8,265 nt of DNA from assembly GCA_051745535.1 (NCBI GenBank), contig JBNJED010000066.1, positions 1 through 8,265 of the forward strand. The letters are read 5' to 3'. The notes below the pieces were generated by a model. The model searched no databases, was not told where the DNA came from, and saw only the letters and a list, made by a program, of their open reading frames with translations. This document shows, in pieces, positions 1-5,276 of the stretch. How positions within the stretch are numbered: the first letter of the stretch is position 1; each line of letters starts with the position of its first letter. The translations under genes were made by a program, and so were the position numbers. The DNA is from Thiohalospira sp051745535 (lineage in GTDB: Bacteria > Pseudomonadota > Gammaproteobacteria > Thiohalospirales > Thiohalospiraceae).

Positions 1-49
1 CTGCATCGAGGCGCTTCAAGCGCTGGTAGTGGAATTCGTCGGAGGGCAT
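1..49 (-). CDS. N-terminus of a probable MarR-like EPS-associated transcriptional regulator (runs off the left edge)
   Basis: The minus strand has an ATG at 49 preceded by GGAG at 58-61 with an 8-nt spacer, and it reads MPSDEFHYQRLKRLDA before the window ends. The pattern (acidic residue, Tyr, Leu-Lys, then Leu) resembles the first helix of the short winged-helix regulators called MarR-family EPS-associated, which often sit beside surface-polysaccharide genes. The divergent neighbour at 275 is an O-antigen ligase/polymerase-type protein and an RfaH homologue lies further right, which fits that reading. Only 16 codons are visible, so the family call is inference from a short motif plus context. 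An unrelated short N-terminus is possible. Confidence 0.4.
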   Translation of the reverse strand, partial: MPSDEFHYQRLKRLDA

Positions 50-226
50 CGGGCTGGCTCCGGGCACGCTACCGCCAGGACGGTGCGCACTGTTCTCTTA
101 GCGCCGTCCGGACTTTGGCCCTGTCATGGAGCGGGTATTGGACCATGGGTTCAATCGTTGAACAAGATTGGGTGCTGACCGGGTGGGCGGGAGTGATGAG
201 GCGACACGGGCGACGGCGGTTGGCGA
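50..226. promoter_or_regulatory. Divergent intergenic region with inverted repeat CAATC-N9-GATTG
   Basis: This spacer separates the leftward regulator start from the rightward wzy-like gene, and I see no gene in it. It holds an inverted repeat with 5-bp arms at 152-156 and 166-170. A weak leftward promoter is possible on the minus strand: TTGTTC at 165-160, a 17-bp spacer, and TCCAAT at 142-137. The repeat would overlap that promoter, as an autoregulatory operator would. The arms are short and the boxes poor, so this is only a candidate. Confidence 0.25.
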
Positions 227-231
227 TTGCG

Positions 232-237
232 TATAAT
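232..237 (+). promoter_or_regulatory. Probable -10 box (TATAAT) for the O-antigen ligase-like gene
   Basis: A perfect TATAAT lies 38 nt upstream of the preferred TTG start at 275, which would give a leader of about 30 nt. No good -35 hexamer is visible at 16-18 bp spacing (GGCGAC lies there). The box argues against the upstream in-frame starts at 227 and 236, which would fall on or before the promoter. Confidence 0.55.
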
Positions 238-262
238 GCGCGGTTTTCATCCAGACCGCCGC

Positions 263-269
263 AGGAGGG
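263..269 (+). promoter_or_regulatory. Shine-Dalgarno AGGAGGG that selects the TTG start at 275
   Basis: AGGAGGG is followed by a 5-nt spacer and an in-frame TTG at 275-277. It is the strongest ribosome binding site near the start of this reading frame. The in-frame TTG at 227 and ATG at 236 have no comparable site, so it decides the start codon. Confidence 0.65.
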
Positions 270-274
270 AGCCG

Positions 275-1642
275 TTGCCGACACCCCCCGCCTCCCCGCA
301 GGAAGCCGCTCGTGGGCTTGCTACTGCCCTGCCGGGCGACCGGCTCCGGAACGCGGCGACCCTCATCGGGTTGGTCTTTCTGGGGCTGGGCACCATGCTC
401 AGCCCTGCTGCCATCTATCTCGGCCTGGTGGTGCTGTTAGCGGTGGGCCTCTCCGAGGGGCACGGCTTTCTGCGCTTCCTGCGCGGCTCGCCCTGGGTGT
501 GGCTGGCGATTGCGGTGACGGCCTACACCCTGCTGCGCACCCTGCTGGCCCAGCAGGCCTTTCCCGAGCAGGCGGAGGTCATCGGCAAGTACGGTGGGCA
601 GCTGATGGTGGTCGCCGGGATCCCCGCGTTGCTGCTGGGGTGGCAGCTGGCCCGACGGCCGCGGTGGCTGGTCGTGCTCCTCGCTGGCCTCGTGGTCTCG
701 CTGGTGGTCTTCTTCTTCCAGGAGGCGGGCTGGTCGACGCTGATGAAATATCTCCAGGGCGAGGATTGGCGGCTCCAGTTCGGCGGCCACAAGAATGCCA
801 TAGGCGGCCTCTACGGGGCTGGGGTCCTGGCGGGGTTGTATCTCCTCTACCGCTGCCTTGCCGATAGCGCCTGGCTCAATGGGAGCGGCTGGCGGCGGCT
901 GGTTCGGTACGGTCTTGGGTTGCTGCTGGTGGGGGCAGTGGTCCTCTTTACCCTCGTCGTGCTCTGGAACCAGTCCCGGACGGCGTGGCTGGGGCTTGCC
1001 GCGGCCGTCCTGCCGGCCCTGCTCTATCTTTCTTTCCAGTCCTGGAAGCGAGAGGGAAGGACACTTTCCTGGGGGCCGGCCACGGTGGTCTCACTCGTCG
1101 TGATCGCCGCTATGGCCATGCTCGTCAGCTCCGAGCTGGTCGACAAACGTTTCCAGCAGATCGCGAACGAAGTGGAGCACATCGAGGACATCCGGGTGGA
1201 CCAGCGTGGTGGTGGTTCATTGGGGACCCGGACCCGGATTTCCCTTGCGGCCTCCGAGGCCATTGGCGAGCGGCCCCTCGTTGGCTGGGGGCCGGACTAT
1301 TTCGATGAGGCCATGGCCGCCGCCGGGGCCGAAGACCTCCAGCGGTGGGCCCACTTCCACAACTTCTACCTCCAGCTGGCCGTGGGCCTCGGGCTGTTGG
1401 GGCTGCTGGGCTTCCTGGCGCTCTACCTGCTGCCGCTGTGGTATCTGCGCTCCTCGAAGGGGGGCGACGCCCTGCCCGTCTCCATGCGGCTGTTCGCGGT
1501 CTCTCTCTGGGTCTACGTGATGGTGCTGGGGCTGGCCACCATCCGCCACGACGACCCGGCGGGCCAGGCGCTCTACGTCATGGCGCTGGGCGTGGCGGCC
1601 ATGGGGCTGGGTGTGCGGTATCGGGGGCGGTTGGGGGGCTAG
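275..1642 (+). CDS. O-antigen ligase / polymerase family membrane protein (Wzy_C-like)
   Basis: From the TTG at 275 this is a 455-residue polytopic inner-membrane protein with about ten to twelve hydrophobic segments rich in Leu, Val and Gly. A large, more polar loop lies in the C-terminal third, the usual layout of WaaL/Wzy-type enzymes that join or polymerise lipid-linked glycans on the periplasmic face. In the loop, R319 and R321 (GTRTRIS) are followed by ERPLVGWGPDYF and then HFHN at 360-363 before LQLAVGLGLLGLLG. This matches the family pattern of loop arginines, a PL-G-G stretch and an H-x-HN motif. The sequence cannot separate ligase from polymerase. Its stop codon overlaps the stop of the convergent chaperone gene in a shared CTAG, leaving no room for a terminator between them. 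No glycosyltransferase genes are in the window, so the substrate is unknown. Confidence 0.8.
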   Translation: MPTPPASPQEAARGLATALPGDRLRNAATLIGLVFLGLGTMLSPAAIYLGLVVLLAVGLSEGHGFLRFLRGSPWVWLAIAVTAYTLLRTLLAQQAFPEQAEVIGKYGGQLMVVAGIPALLLGWQLARRPRWLVVLLAGLVVSLVVFFFQEAGWSTLMKYLQGEDWRLQFGGHKNAIGGLYGAGVLAGLYLLYRCLADSAWLNGSGWRRLVRYGLGLLLVGAVVLFTLVVLWNQSRTAWLGLAAAVLPALLYLSFQSWKREGRTLSWGPATVVSLVVIAAMAMLVSSELVDKRFQQIANEVEHIEDIRVDQRGGGSLGTRTRISLAASEAIGERPLVGWGPDYFDEAMAAAGAEDLQRWAHFHNFYLQLAVGLGLLGLLGFLALYLLPLWYLRSSKGGDALPVSMRLFAVSLWVYVMVLGLATIRHDDPAGQALYVMALGVAAMGLGVRYRGRLGG

Positions 1643-2124
1643 GAAGGATTTTCCACAACCGGTGGCGGCGTCGTGGGAAGAAGCACGCGTCCGGCGAGGG
1701 TCTGGGAGGTGACGATATCCGCCATCTGGCGCAACTGCAGCCAGATCCCCGGGATCGCGGTATGGCTGATGAATTGCCGCCGTTCCTCTGCCGGCGGCAG
1801 GTGCTCCTCGCCCGCGAGCTGGTAATCCGCTCGGTAGGCCAAGGACGCTTCGAAAACGGTCTCGCCCTCACCTGCCCCGGAGTTCGGATCCGCGTCGGCC
1901 GGCAGGCCGTGCAGTATGAGCTCAAGGTGCAGATGCAGATGCGGACTACCGGGGGCACTCTCGTCAGTAGCGTGCAGACGGACCGTCAGCATGCCGGGCC
2001 CCTCCTCGGGAACGGGGGCGTTGCCACGGTCATACCGAAGGCCATCAAGGTAGACGTCGACCAGTTCGGCCCGGGATGCCCACGCGGGCGGTGTAACGGA
2101 TTGGTTCTCGGTCATTTCCGTCAT
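1639..2124 (-). CDS. SecB-like chaperone of TAC module 1
   Basis: A 161-residue cytosolic protein related to the export chaperone SecB and probably dedicated to its own TA pair. SecB-like features are a beta-rich core (residues 63-72, then VFEASLAYRADYQL at 90-103) and a C-terminal helix followed by a Pro-containing strand, IPGIWLQLRQMADIVTSQ at 124-141 and AGRVLLPTTPPP at 144-155. Canonical SecB has the equivalent helix and ends its fold in a Leu/Pro/Phe-rich strand. The preferred start is the ATG at 2124, which overlaps the antitoxin stop as ATGA and so gives translational coupling. An in-frame ATG at 2139 would add five residues. In described TAC systems such a chaperone folds and protects the antitoxin. 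Similarity to housekeeping SecB is low, and the operon position supports the TAC role. Confidence 0.75.
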   Translation of the reverse strand: MTEMTENQSVTPPAWASRAELVDVYLDGLRYDRGNAPVPEEGPGMLTVRLHATDESAPGSPHLHLHLELILHGLPADADPNSGAGEGETVFEASLAYRADYQLAGEEHLPPAEERRQFISHTAIPGIWLQLRQMADIVTSQTLAGRVLLPTTPPPVVENPS

Positions 2125-2660
2125 CGCACCATCTTCCATGCGGACTGCGTACCGCCAAAGCGGTAGTGGGTTTCCATCCAGAATTCGCCATCGGGGCCCG
2201 TAGCCAGGTCAATCTCGACATGGTCAATGCCGCCTTCCGGGAGGCTGCCCAGCAGGCGATCCATATCCATCCATTTGTATCCCAGTGCCGCCAGCGTCCA
2301 GGTGCGCAGGAGGCGGTCCGCACTCTGGCTGAGTGAGACGTGTCCCTGTTCCCAGCGGGAGATGGTGACCGCGTGAACATTGATGCGCCGGGCCAGTTCG
2401 GTAGCGGTCAGCCCCAGCTCCCGCCGCAGCAGGGCGAATTCATTGCCCTCCAGAACGCGGTTGAGAGCACAGAGCCGATCCCGGATCTGTCGGGCTACGT
2501 GGCCGTAGTGTGGGATGGTGATCGCCTCGTCGCCGCACTCCCGACAGCGCGTAACCGGCGTATTGAGGAGATAGACCGAGCGCAAGCCGAACTCCGTCGC
2601 ATGATGCGTGACGGTGTCCCGTTCGACCTCGGTGGATCCGCAGATCATGCACTGTTCCAT
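2121..2660 (-). CDS. MqsA-like antitoxin: YgiT-type zinc finger plus Xre HTH, with C-terminal extension
   Basis: This 179-residue DNA-binding antitoxin would neutralise the toxin encoded just upstream and repress the operon. The N-terminus has C4-x2-C7 and C39-x2-C42, the four zinc ligands of MqsA/YgiT-type proteins. An Xre helix-turn-helix follows at about 72-122 (LRRELGLTATELARRINV, then VTISRWEQGHVSLS). E. coli MqsA ends soon after its HTH at 131 residues. This protein continues with about 55 more, rich in aromatics (GYKWMDMDRLL at 127-137, EFWMETHYRF at 159-168). That tail is the obvious candidate for a chaperone-addiction segment bound by the SecB-like protein. The ATG at 2660 follows the toxin stop by 5 nt and has GGAG 8 nt upstream. 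Family call is strong; the tail function is inference. Confidence 0.85.
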   Translation of the reverse strand: MEQCMICGSTEVERDTVTHHATEFGLRSVYLLNTPVTRCRECGDEAITIPHYGHVARQIRDRLCALNRVLEGNEFALLRRELGLTATELARRINVHAVTISRWEQGHVSLSQSADRLLRTWTLAALGYKWMDMDRLLGSLPEGGIDHVEIDLATGPDGEFWMETHYRFGGTQSAWKMVR

Positions 2661-2665
2661 GGCAT

Positions 2666-2977
2666 TCACTCCGAACGAGTAACGGTTACGATAACCAGCT
2701 TCTTGGGCGCGGGGATCGCTGTGACCACGGCCGTGCGCCCCCACTGGTCGACATGGGAGACCCGGTAGCGCCAACTACCATTCTCATGGCGGACCTGGTC
2801 CACACTGCCTTCTCTAAGCACGTGGTCCACCCAGTCTGCAGGGACTTGCCGCTCCTCCATACGCTGTCGGGCGTGTCCAGTAAAAACACGCGTAGCGCTG
2901 GCATCCTGTGCCATTTCACGGATCAGGCTGGTGGCAGCGCCCTGTTCCAGCGGATGTTCTATACCTTCCTTGGTCAT
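2666..2977 (-). CDS. DUF4258 domain toxin of TAC module 1
   Basis: A 103-residue protein whose core (about 32-100) fits DUF4258: FTGHARQRMEERQVPADWVDHVL, then a Gly-Trp-Arg-Tyr strand (GSWRYRVSHV) and a final VIVTVTRSE strand. DUF4258 proteins are small RelE/MqsR-like folds commonly paired with MqsA-type antitoxins, so an mRNA-cleaving toxin is likely but not shown. H35, R37 and R43 are candidate active-site residues. It opens the module, with the antitoxin 5 nt downstream. The start is uncertain: the ATG at 2977 has no Shine-Dalgarno and lies 7 nt from the operator palindrome. An in-frame ATG at 2914 would give an 82-residue protein beginning MAQDASATRVFTGHA, closer to usual DUF4258 N-termini. 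Confidence 0.75.
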   Translation of the reverse strand: MTKEGIEHPLEQGAATSLIREMAQDASATRVFTGHARQRMEERQVPADWVDHVLREGSVDQVRHENGSWRYRVSHVDQWGRTAVVTAIPAPKKLVIVTVTRSE

Positions 2978-2984
2978 TGGAAAC

Positions 2985-2999
2985 TTAACACACTGTTAA
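2985..2999 (-). promoter_or_regulatory. Candidate operator of TAC module 1 (TTAACA-CAC-TGTTAA palindrome)
   Basis: A perfect 6-bp inverted repeat with a 3-bp centre lies 7 nt upstream of the toxin ATG and covers the stop codon of the 71-residue gene. MqsA-type antitoxins are known to bind short palindromes with a 3-bp centre (AACCT-N3-AGGTT in E. coli), so size and placement fit autoregulation by the downstream antitoxin. Binding is inferred. Confidence 0.6.
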
Positions 3000-3211
3000 T
3001 TCTTCCGCACTTCCTGAGAAGCCCGGTCCGGCTTACAGTCCCGTTCATAGTGCTGCACCGCTTCCTTGAGGTAGTCTCCGGTCGCCTTCCAGTGCTGGCC
3101 GATGCGCTGCCTTGCCGTTCCCTTGGGCATGTACTCCGCGTACGCCCCGGTCGGCCGTATCTCCATGATGGAACCCATGGCCAGAACCACTCGCTTGACC
3201 GCCTTCCGCAT
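2996..3211 (-). CDS. Small unknown protein, 71 residues
   Basis: I do not recognise this gene with confidence. It has one of the best ribosome binding sites in the window (AAAGGAGGG, about 8 nt before the ATG at 3211). It encodes a basic protein with an N-terminal amphipathic stretch (MRKAVKRVVLAMGSIMEI), a YAEYMP turn, and a helical second half (ARQRIGQHWKATGDYLKEAVQHYE). Small proteins with this general look occur in phage and accessory regions, but I cannot name the family. No signal peptide or membrane segment is visible. Its stop codon lies inside the module 1 operator. It may be read into module 1 from an upstream promoter, or be an independent cargo gene between the two modules. Confidence 0.65.
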   Translation of the reverse strand: MRKAVKRVVLAMGSIMEIRPTGAYAEYMPKGTARQRIGQHWKATGDYLKEAVQHYERDCKPDRASQEVRKN

Positions 3212-3238
3212 GTTGGCTCCCTCCTTTCCTCGCCTAGC

Positions 3239-3970
3239 CTAGCAATGGAGCGGCGTTTCCCCTACTCCTGTACGTGCGGGGTGGCATCCACCCGGTAGGC
3301 CTCGGGCAGGTCGGGTTCGTAGTCGGTCTGCTCCCGGCGCTGGAGGGCGCTGGCGTGGATGGCCGCGCTCGGGGTAGCCGCCACCGACGTCGGCGTGGGC
3401 ACCGGGGAACCAGACCTCTTCCCGGCTCTGGTGGTCTGCCAGGGGCGGCTCGGTCCAGCGCAGGGGCTCGAACTTCGGTCGCTTCTCGTCCATGGCCAGG
3501 GCGTGGCGGACGTGGGTCGCGCCGGGGGTGGCGCGGGCATCGAAAGTGCGGCGGCGGATGAGGTAGCCCAGGGAGGCGACGGTGTCCCACGCGCCCAGGA
3601 AGTGGACGGGGAGGCGCTCCGCCTCCAGCCGGCCGGCCAGGGCGCGGACGGCGTAGGCGCCGCGGCTGAAGCCGAAGAGGAAGATCCGGTCGCCCTGGCG
3701 GTAGTGCTCGGTGAGGAAGCGGTGGCCGTTGTCGATGTTGCGGCGGAGGCCGTAGCCGAAGAGCAGGCCCAGGGCGCGGCCCACCGGCCCGCCCCGCCAG
3801 GGGGTGAGCACGGAGAAGGTGCCCACCCCGGGCTCGTAGCGGCTGAGCTGGGTGGCGGGGGCGTCCCGCAGGCGGCGGTGGAGGTGGACGACGTTGGTCG
3901 CCGGGGCCTCGGCGATATGGCCGGTGCCGTCGCAGCAGAAGACCAGGTTGCGGGGGGCTGGTGGGGGCAT
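3239..3970 (-). pseudogene. DUF2235 alpha/beta-hydrolase (Tle1-like fold), internally deleted and frameshifted
   Basis: The N-terminal half is a clear DUF2235 hydrolase: NLVFCCDGTG, TNVVHLHRRL, YEPGVGTF, FGYGLRRNI, then the nucleophile elbow GFSRGAYAVRAL with Ser102, FLGAWDTVAS with Asp129, and HADVGGGYPE with His192. The full Ser-Asp-His triad is thus present. Relatives, including T6SS lipase effectors of the Tle1 type, usually have a substantial segment between RALAG and the VHFLG-WDT motif; here only LEAERLP remains. After GGGYPERG this frame becomes low-complexity. The expected family tail (IHASALQRREQTDYEPD, then LPEAYRV) continues in another frame and stops at 3262. The second core segment normally lying between those motifs is also absent. 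A Shine-Dalgarno (AAGGA) precedes the ATG at 3970. Family call is strong. Loss of function is inference, since the triad survives. Confidence 0.75.
3610..3626. repeat. Perfect 7-bp hairpin at the first DUF2235 deletion junction
   Basis: GGAGGCG-CTC-CGCCTCC on the plus strand lies where the hydrolase lacks a family segment (residues LEAER of the remnant). The hairpin may be a scar or cause of slippage deletion. In GC-rich coding sequence it could also be chance. Confidence 0.4.
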
Positions 3971-4019
3971 GGGGCGGCTTCCTTGCCGGGGGTTTCCGTT
4001 GTGCCCTCCGCAGGCCGTT

Positions 4020-4469
4020 CTATTCAGCCGGCTCCGTGGTAAGGCGATTGAAGTTCATGGTGGGGAGCTGGACTGACCCCCAGGCACTTCGACCAGTGGC
4101 CATGAGTACGATCTCCCGGAGGGCGGAATAGAGCAGTGAAGCGCCGTTGACGGCGACCAGGTGTTCCACCCGGTCATGCTCCAGGCCTTCGTCCACGACG
4201 AACTGCCCCACCATCCGCAGGTCCAGTGCGTACGGCTGCTCATCCTCCGCGTCCGGGTCATCCTGCACGGTCAACGTGAGCTGATAGCGATGGGCATCCG
4301 ACTCGTGGGCTGCCAGTTGGACGCGGGGCACCACGCGCAGCCCCGGGACTGGCTGCCCTGCCCCTGGCGGACGGTAATCGGGATTGGCCTGGATCGAGAG
4401 CGTCGTGAGGAAGGAGTCCTCAAGCTGCAACGGGGTCATGGTCAGTCTCGCCTGCTTGCTCATGGCCAC
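4020..4469 (-). CDS. SecB-like chaperone of TAC module 2
   Basis: A 149-residue protein with a recognisable SecB fold pattern. It has an N-terminal strand LQLEDSFLTTLSIQANPDY (14-32), a hydrophobic strand RYQLTLTVQDD, a core strand YALDLRMVGQFVVDEG (80-95), then SLLYSALREIVLMATGRSAWGSV (111-133) leading to QLPTMNF (134-140). The last matches the conserved Pro-x-x-x-Phe end of SecB, giving a closer match than the module 1 chaperone. Its role would be to stabilise the Xre antitoxin encoded upstream. The start is open: ATG codons at 4469, 4463 and 4439 are in frame and none has a strong ribosome binding site. All overlap the antitoxin end (50, 44 or 20 nt), so translation is probably coupled. 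The gap to the DUF2235 remnant downstream is 49 nt with no clear terminator. Confidence 0.85.
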   Translation of the reverse strand: MAMSKQARLTMTPLQLEDSFLTTLSIQANPDYRPPGAGQPVPGLRVVPRVQLAAHESDAHRYQLTLTVQDDPDAEDEQPYALDLRMVGQFVVDEGLEHDRVEHLVAVNGASLLYSALREIVLMATGRSAWGSVQLPTMNFNRLTTEPAE

Positions 4470-4845
4470 GGCCGCTTGCCGTTAGACGCAGCTGCCGCTC
4501 GTCAGCAAACGCTCCCCGGACATTATGCGGCGCCTTCTGCCGGGACTTCCCCAGGATGTCGAACCAGCGCACGGTATCTTCTTCCGCCTCGAGGTGGAGG
4601 ACGAGGCGCCCATCCAGCGCCCGGGCCAGCCGGACCATGGAGCGGACCGTGAAGTTGGCATCGCCGCGCAGAACCTTGGTGATGTAGGCCGGGCTGCTCC
4701 CTAGACTGCGAGCGAGTTCGGCTTTGCTGATCGCTCGCCGCTGCATCAGTCGGTGCAGGTCTTCGGTAAACTCCTGGGTGGCACGGGCCATCCAGTGTTC
4801 ATCCCCACTGCGGGACTCCTGAAATAGCGCTTTGAAGTCACTCAT
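4420..4845 (-). CDS. HigA-like Xre antitoxin of TAC module 2, with C-terminal tail
   Basis: A 141-residue antitoxin and likely autorepressor. Residues 32-85 form an Xre helix-turn-helix: RLMQRRAISKAELARSLG, then AYITKVLRGDANFTVRSMVRLARALDGRL, typical of HTH proteins paired with Gp49/HigB toxins. Beyond the fold lies a tail (86-141) opening with EAEEDTVRWFDILGKSRQ and ending in a charged, probably disordered stretch. In the studied mycobacterial HigBA-SecB system a C-terminal antitoxin segment makes the antitoxin depend on the chaperone. The VRWFDILG cluster is the best candidate for that segment here, which is inference. The ATG at 4845 overlaps the toxin stop by 8 nt, with GAGG about 9 nt upstream. 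Confidence 0.85.
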   Translation of the reverse strand: MSDFKALFQESRSGDEHWMARATQEFTEDLHRLMQRRAISKAELARSLGSSPAYITKVLRGDANFTVRSMVRLARALDGRLVLHLEAEEDTVRWFDILGKSRQKAPHNVRGAFADERQLRLTASGRGHEQAGETDHDPVAA

Positions 4846-5248
4846 CGTGCCCGTCCTCTTCGATCTTCAGAGTGTGGTCCGCGCGCGCCTTCAAGTAGGC
4901 CTCCCGCCGTGTCGCTGCCTTGCGGATTTCGGCAGCGGGCGTCTTCTGACTCTTTTTGATGAATCCGTGGGTGCAGATCACTACACGTCCTGCATCGTAG
5001 AACCAGCAAATCCGGAGCCGCCCCTGGATGAACTCCCAGATATCGTCATCAAGCTTGTGAGAGACCTCGGTATTCCGGGGTGGACCTGCTTCCGCCACTC
5101 GCTCCAGGAGCGCCAGCATGCGATCCCGATCCTTGCGCATGTTGGCACCCAGCCCTTCCAGAAAGGTCAGAAGCTCTGGCTCTCCCCGCCCATCGCAAGT
5201 TGCGTAGAGCCGGAACGTTCCTTGTAGCGGCAATTGGCGGATGCGCAT
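4838..5248 (-). CDS. HigB/phage Gp49-like RelE-superfamily toxin of TAC module 2
   Basis: A 136-residue basic protein with the signature of Gp49-like/HigB toxins, generally ribosome-dependent mRNA interferases. It shows an N-terminal strand FRLYATCDGRGEP, a helix LLTFLEGLGANMRKDRDRMLALLERV, then NTEVSHKLDDDIWEFI, LRICWFYDAGRVVICTHGFIKK and SQKTPAAEIRKAATRREAYL. The K-L-x(n)-W-E-F, R-I-x-W-F-Y, H-x-F-x-K-K and T-P-x-x-E-I elements are all present, so it looks intact. The start is doubtful. The ATG at 5248 has no Shine-Dalgarno and overlaps the best -10 candidate, so a transcript from that promoter would begin after it. An in-frame TTG at 5233 gives 131 residues and keeps the whole domain. Confidence 0.85.
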   Translation of the reverse strand: MRIRQLPLQGTFRLYATCDGRGEPELLTFLEGLGANMRKDRDRMLALLERVAEAGPPRNTEVSHKLDDDIWEFIQGRLRICWFYDAGRVVICTHGFIKKSQKTPAAEIRKAATRREAYLKARADHTLKIEEDGHDE

Positions 5249-5276
5249 TATTAACCTTCAGGTTAAGGAGTGACAA
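5247..5276 (-). promoter_or_regulatory. Promoter and candidate operator of TAC module 2 (TTAACCT-TC-AGGTTAA)
   Basis: A perfect 7-bp inverted repeat with a 2-bp centre occupies 5251-5266. On the minus strand a -35-like TTGTCA (5276-5271) and a -10-like AATAAT (5252-5247) are 18 bp apart, and the palindrome fills the spacer. Repressor binding would block polymerase directly, which is the usual TA autoregulation design. The palindrome also covers the stop codon of the upstream Phd-type gene (5263-5265). Confidence 0.65.

Noticed and set aside
115..867. Long plus-strand open frame of 250 codons overlapping the wzy-like gene
   Set aside because: It is Pro/Arg/Gly-rich low-complexity translation in another frame of a GC-rich gene. 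The 275-1642 frame has membrane segments and family motifs.
2753..3298. Plus-strand 181-codon open frame across the module 1 toxin and the 71-residue gene
   Set aside because: Runs antisense through two genes and the operator, has no domain-like pattern and no ribosome binding site of note.
3239..3970. The DUF2235 protein as an active type VI secretion lipase effector
   Set aside because: No T6SS, VgrG, PAAR or immunity genes are present and the protein lacks expected segments; the family also has many members unrelated to T6SS.
3359..4042. Plus-strand 227-codon open frame
   Set aside because: Antisense shadow of the DUF2235 remnant; Val/Ala/Gly-rich with no motif.
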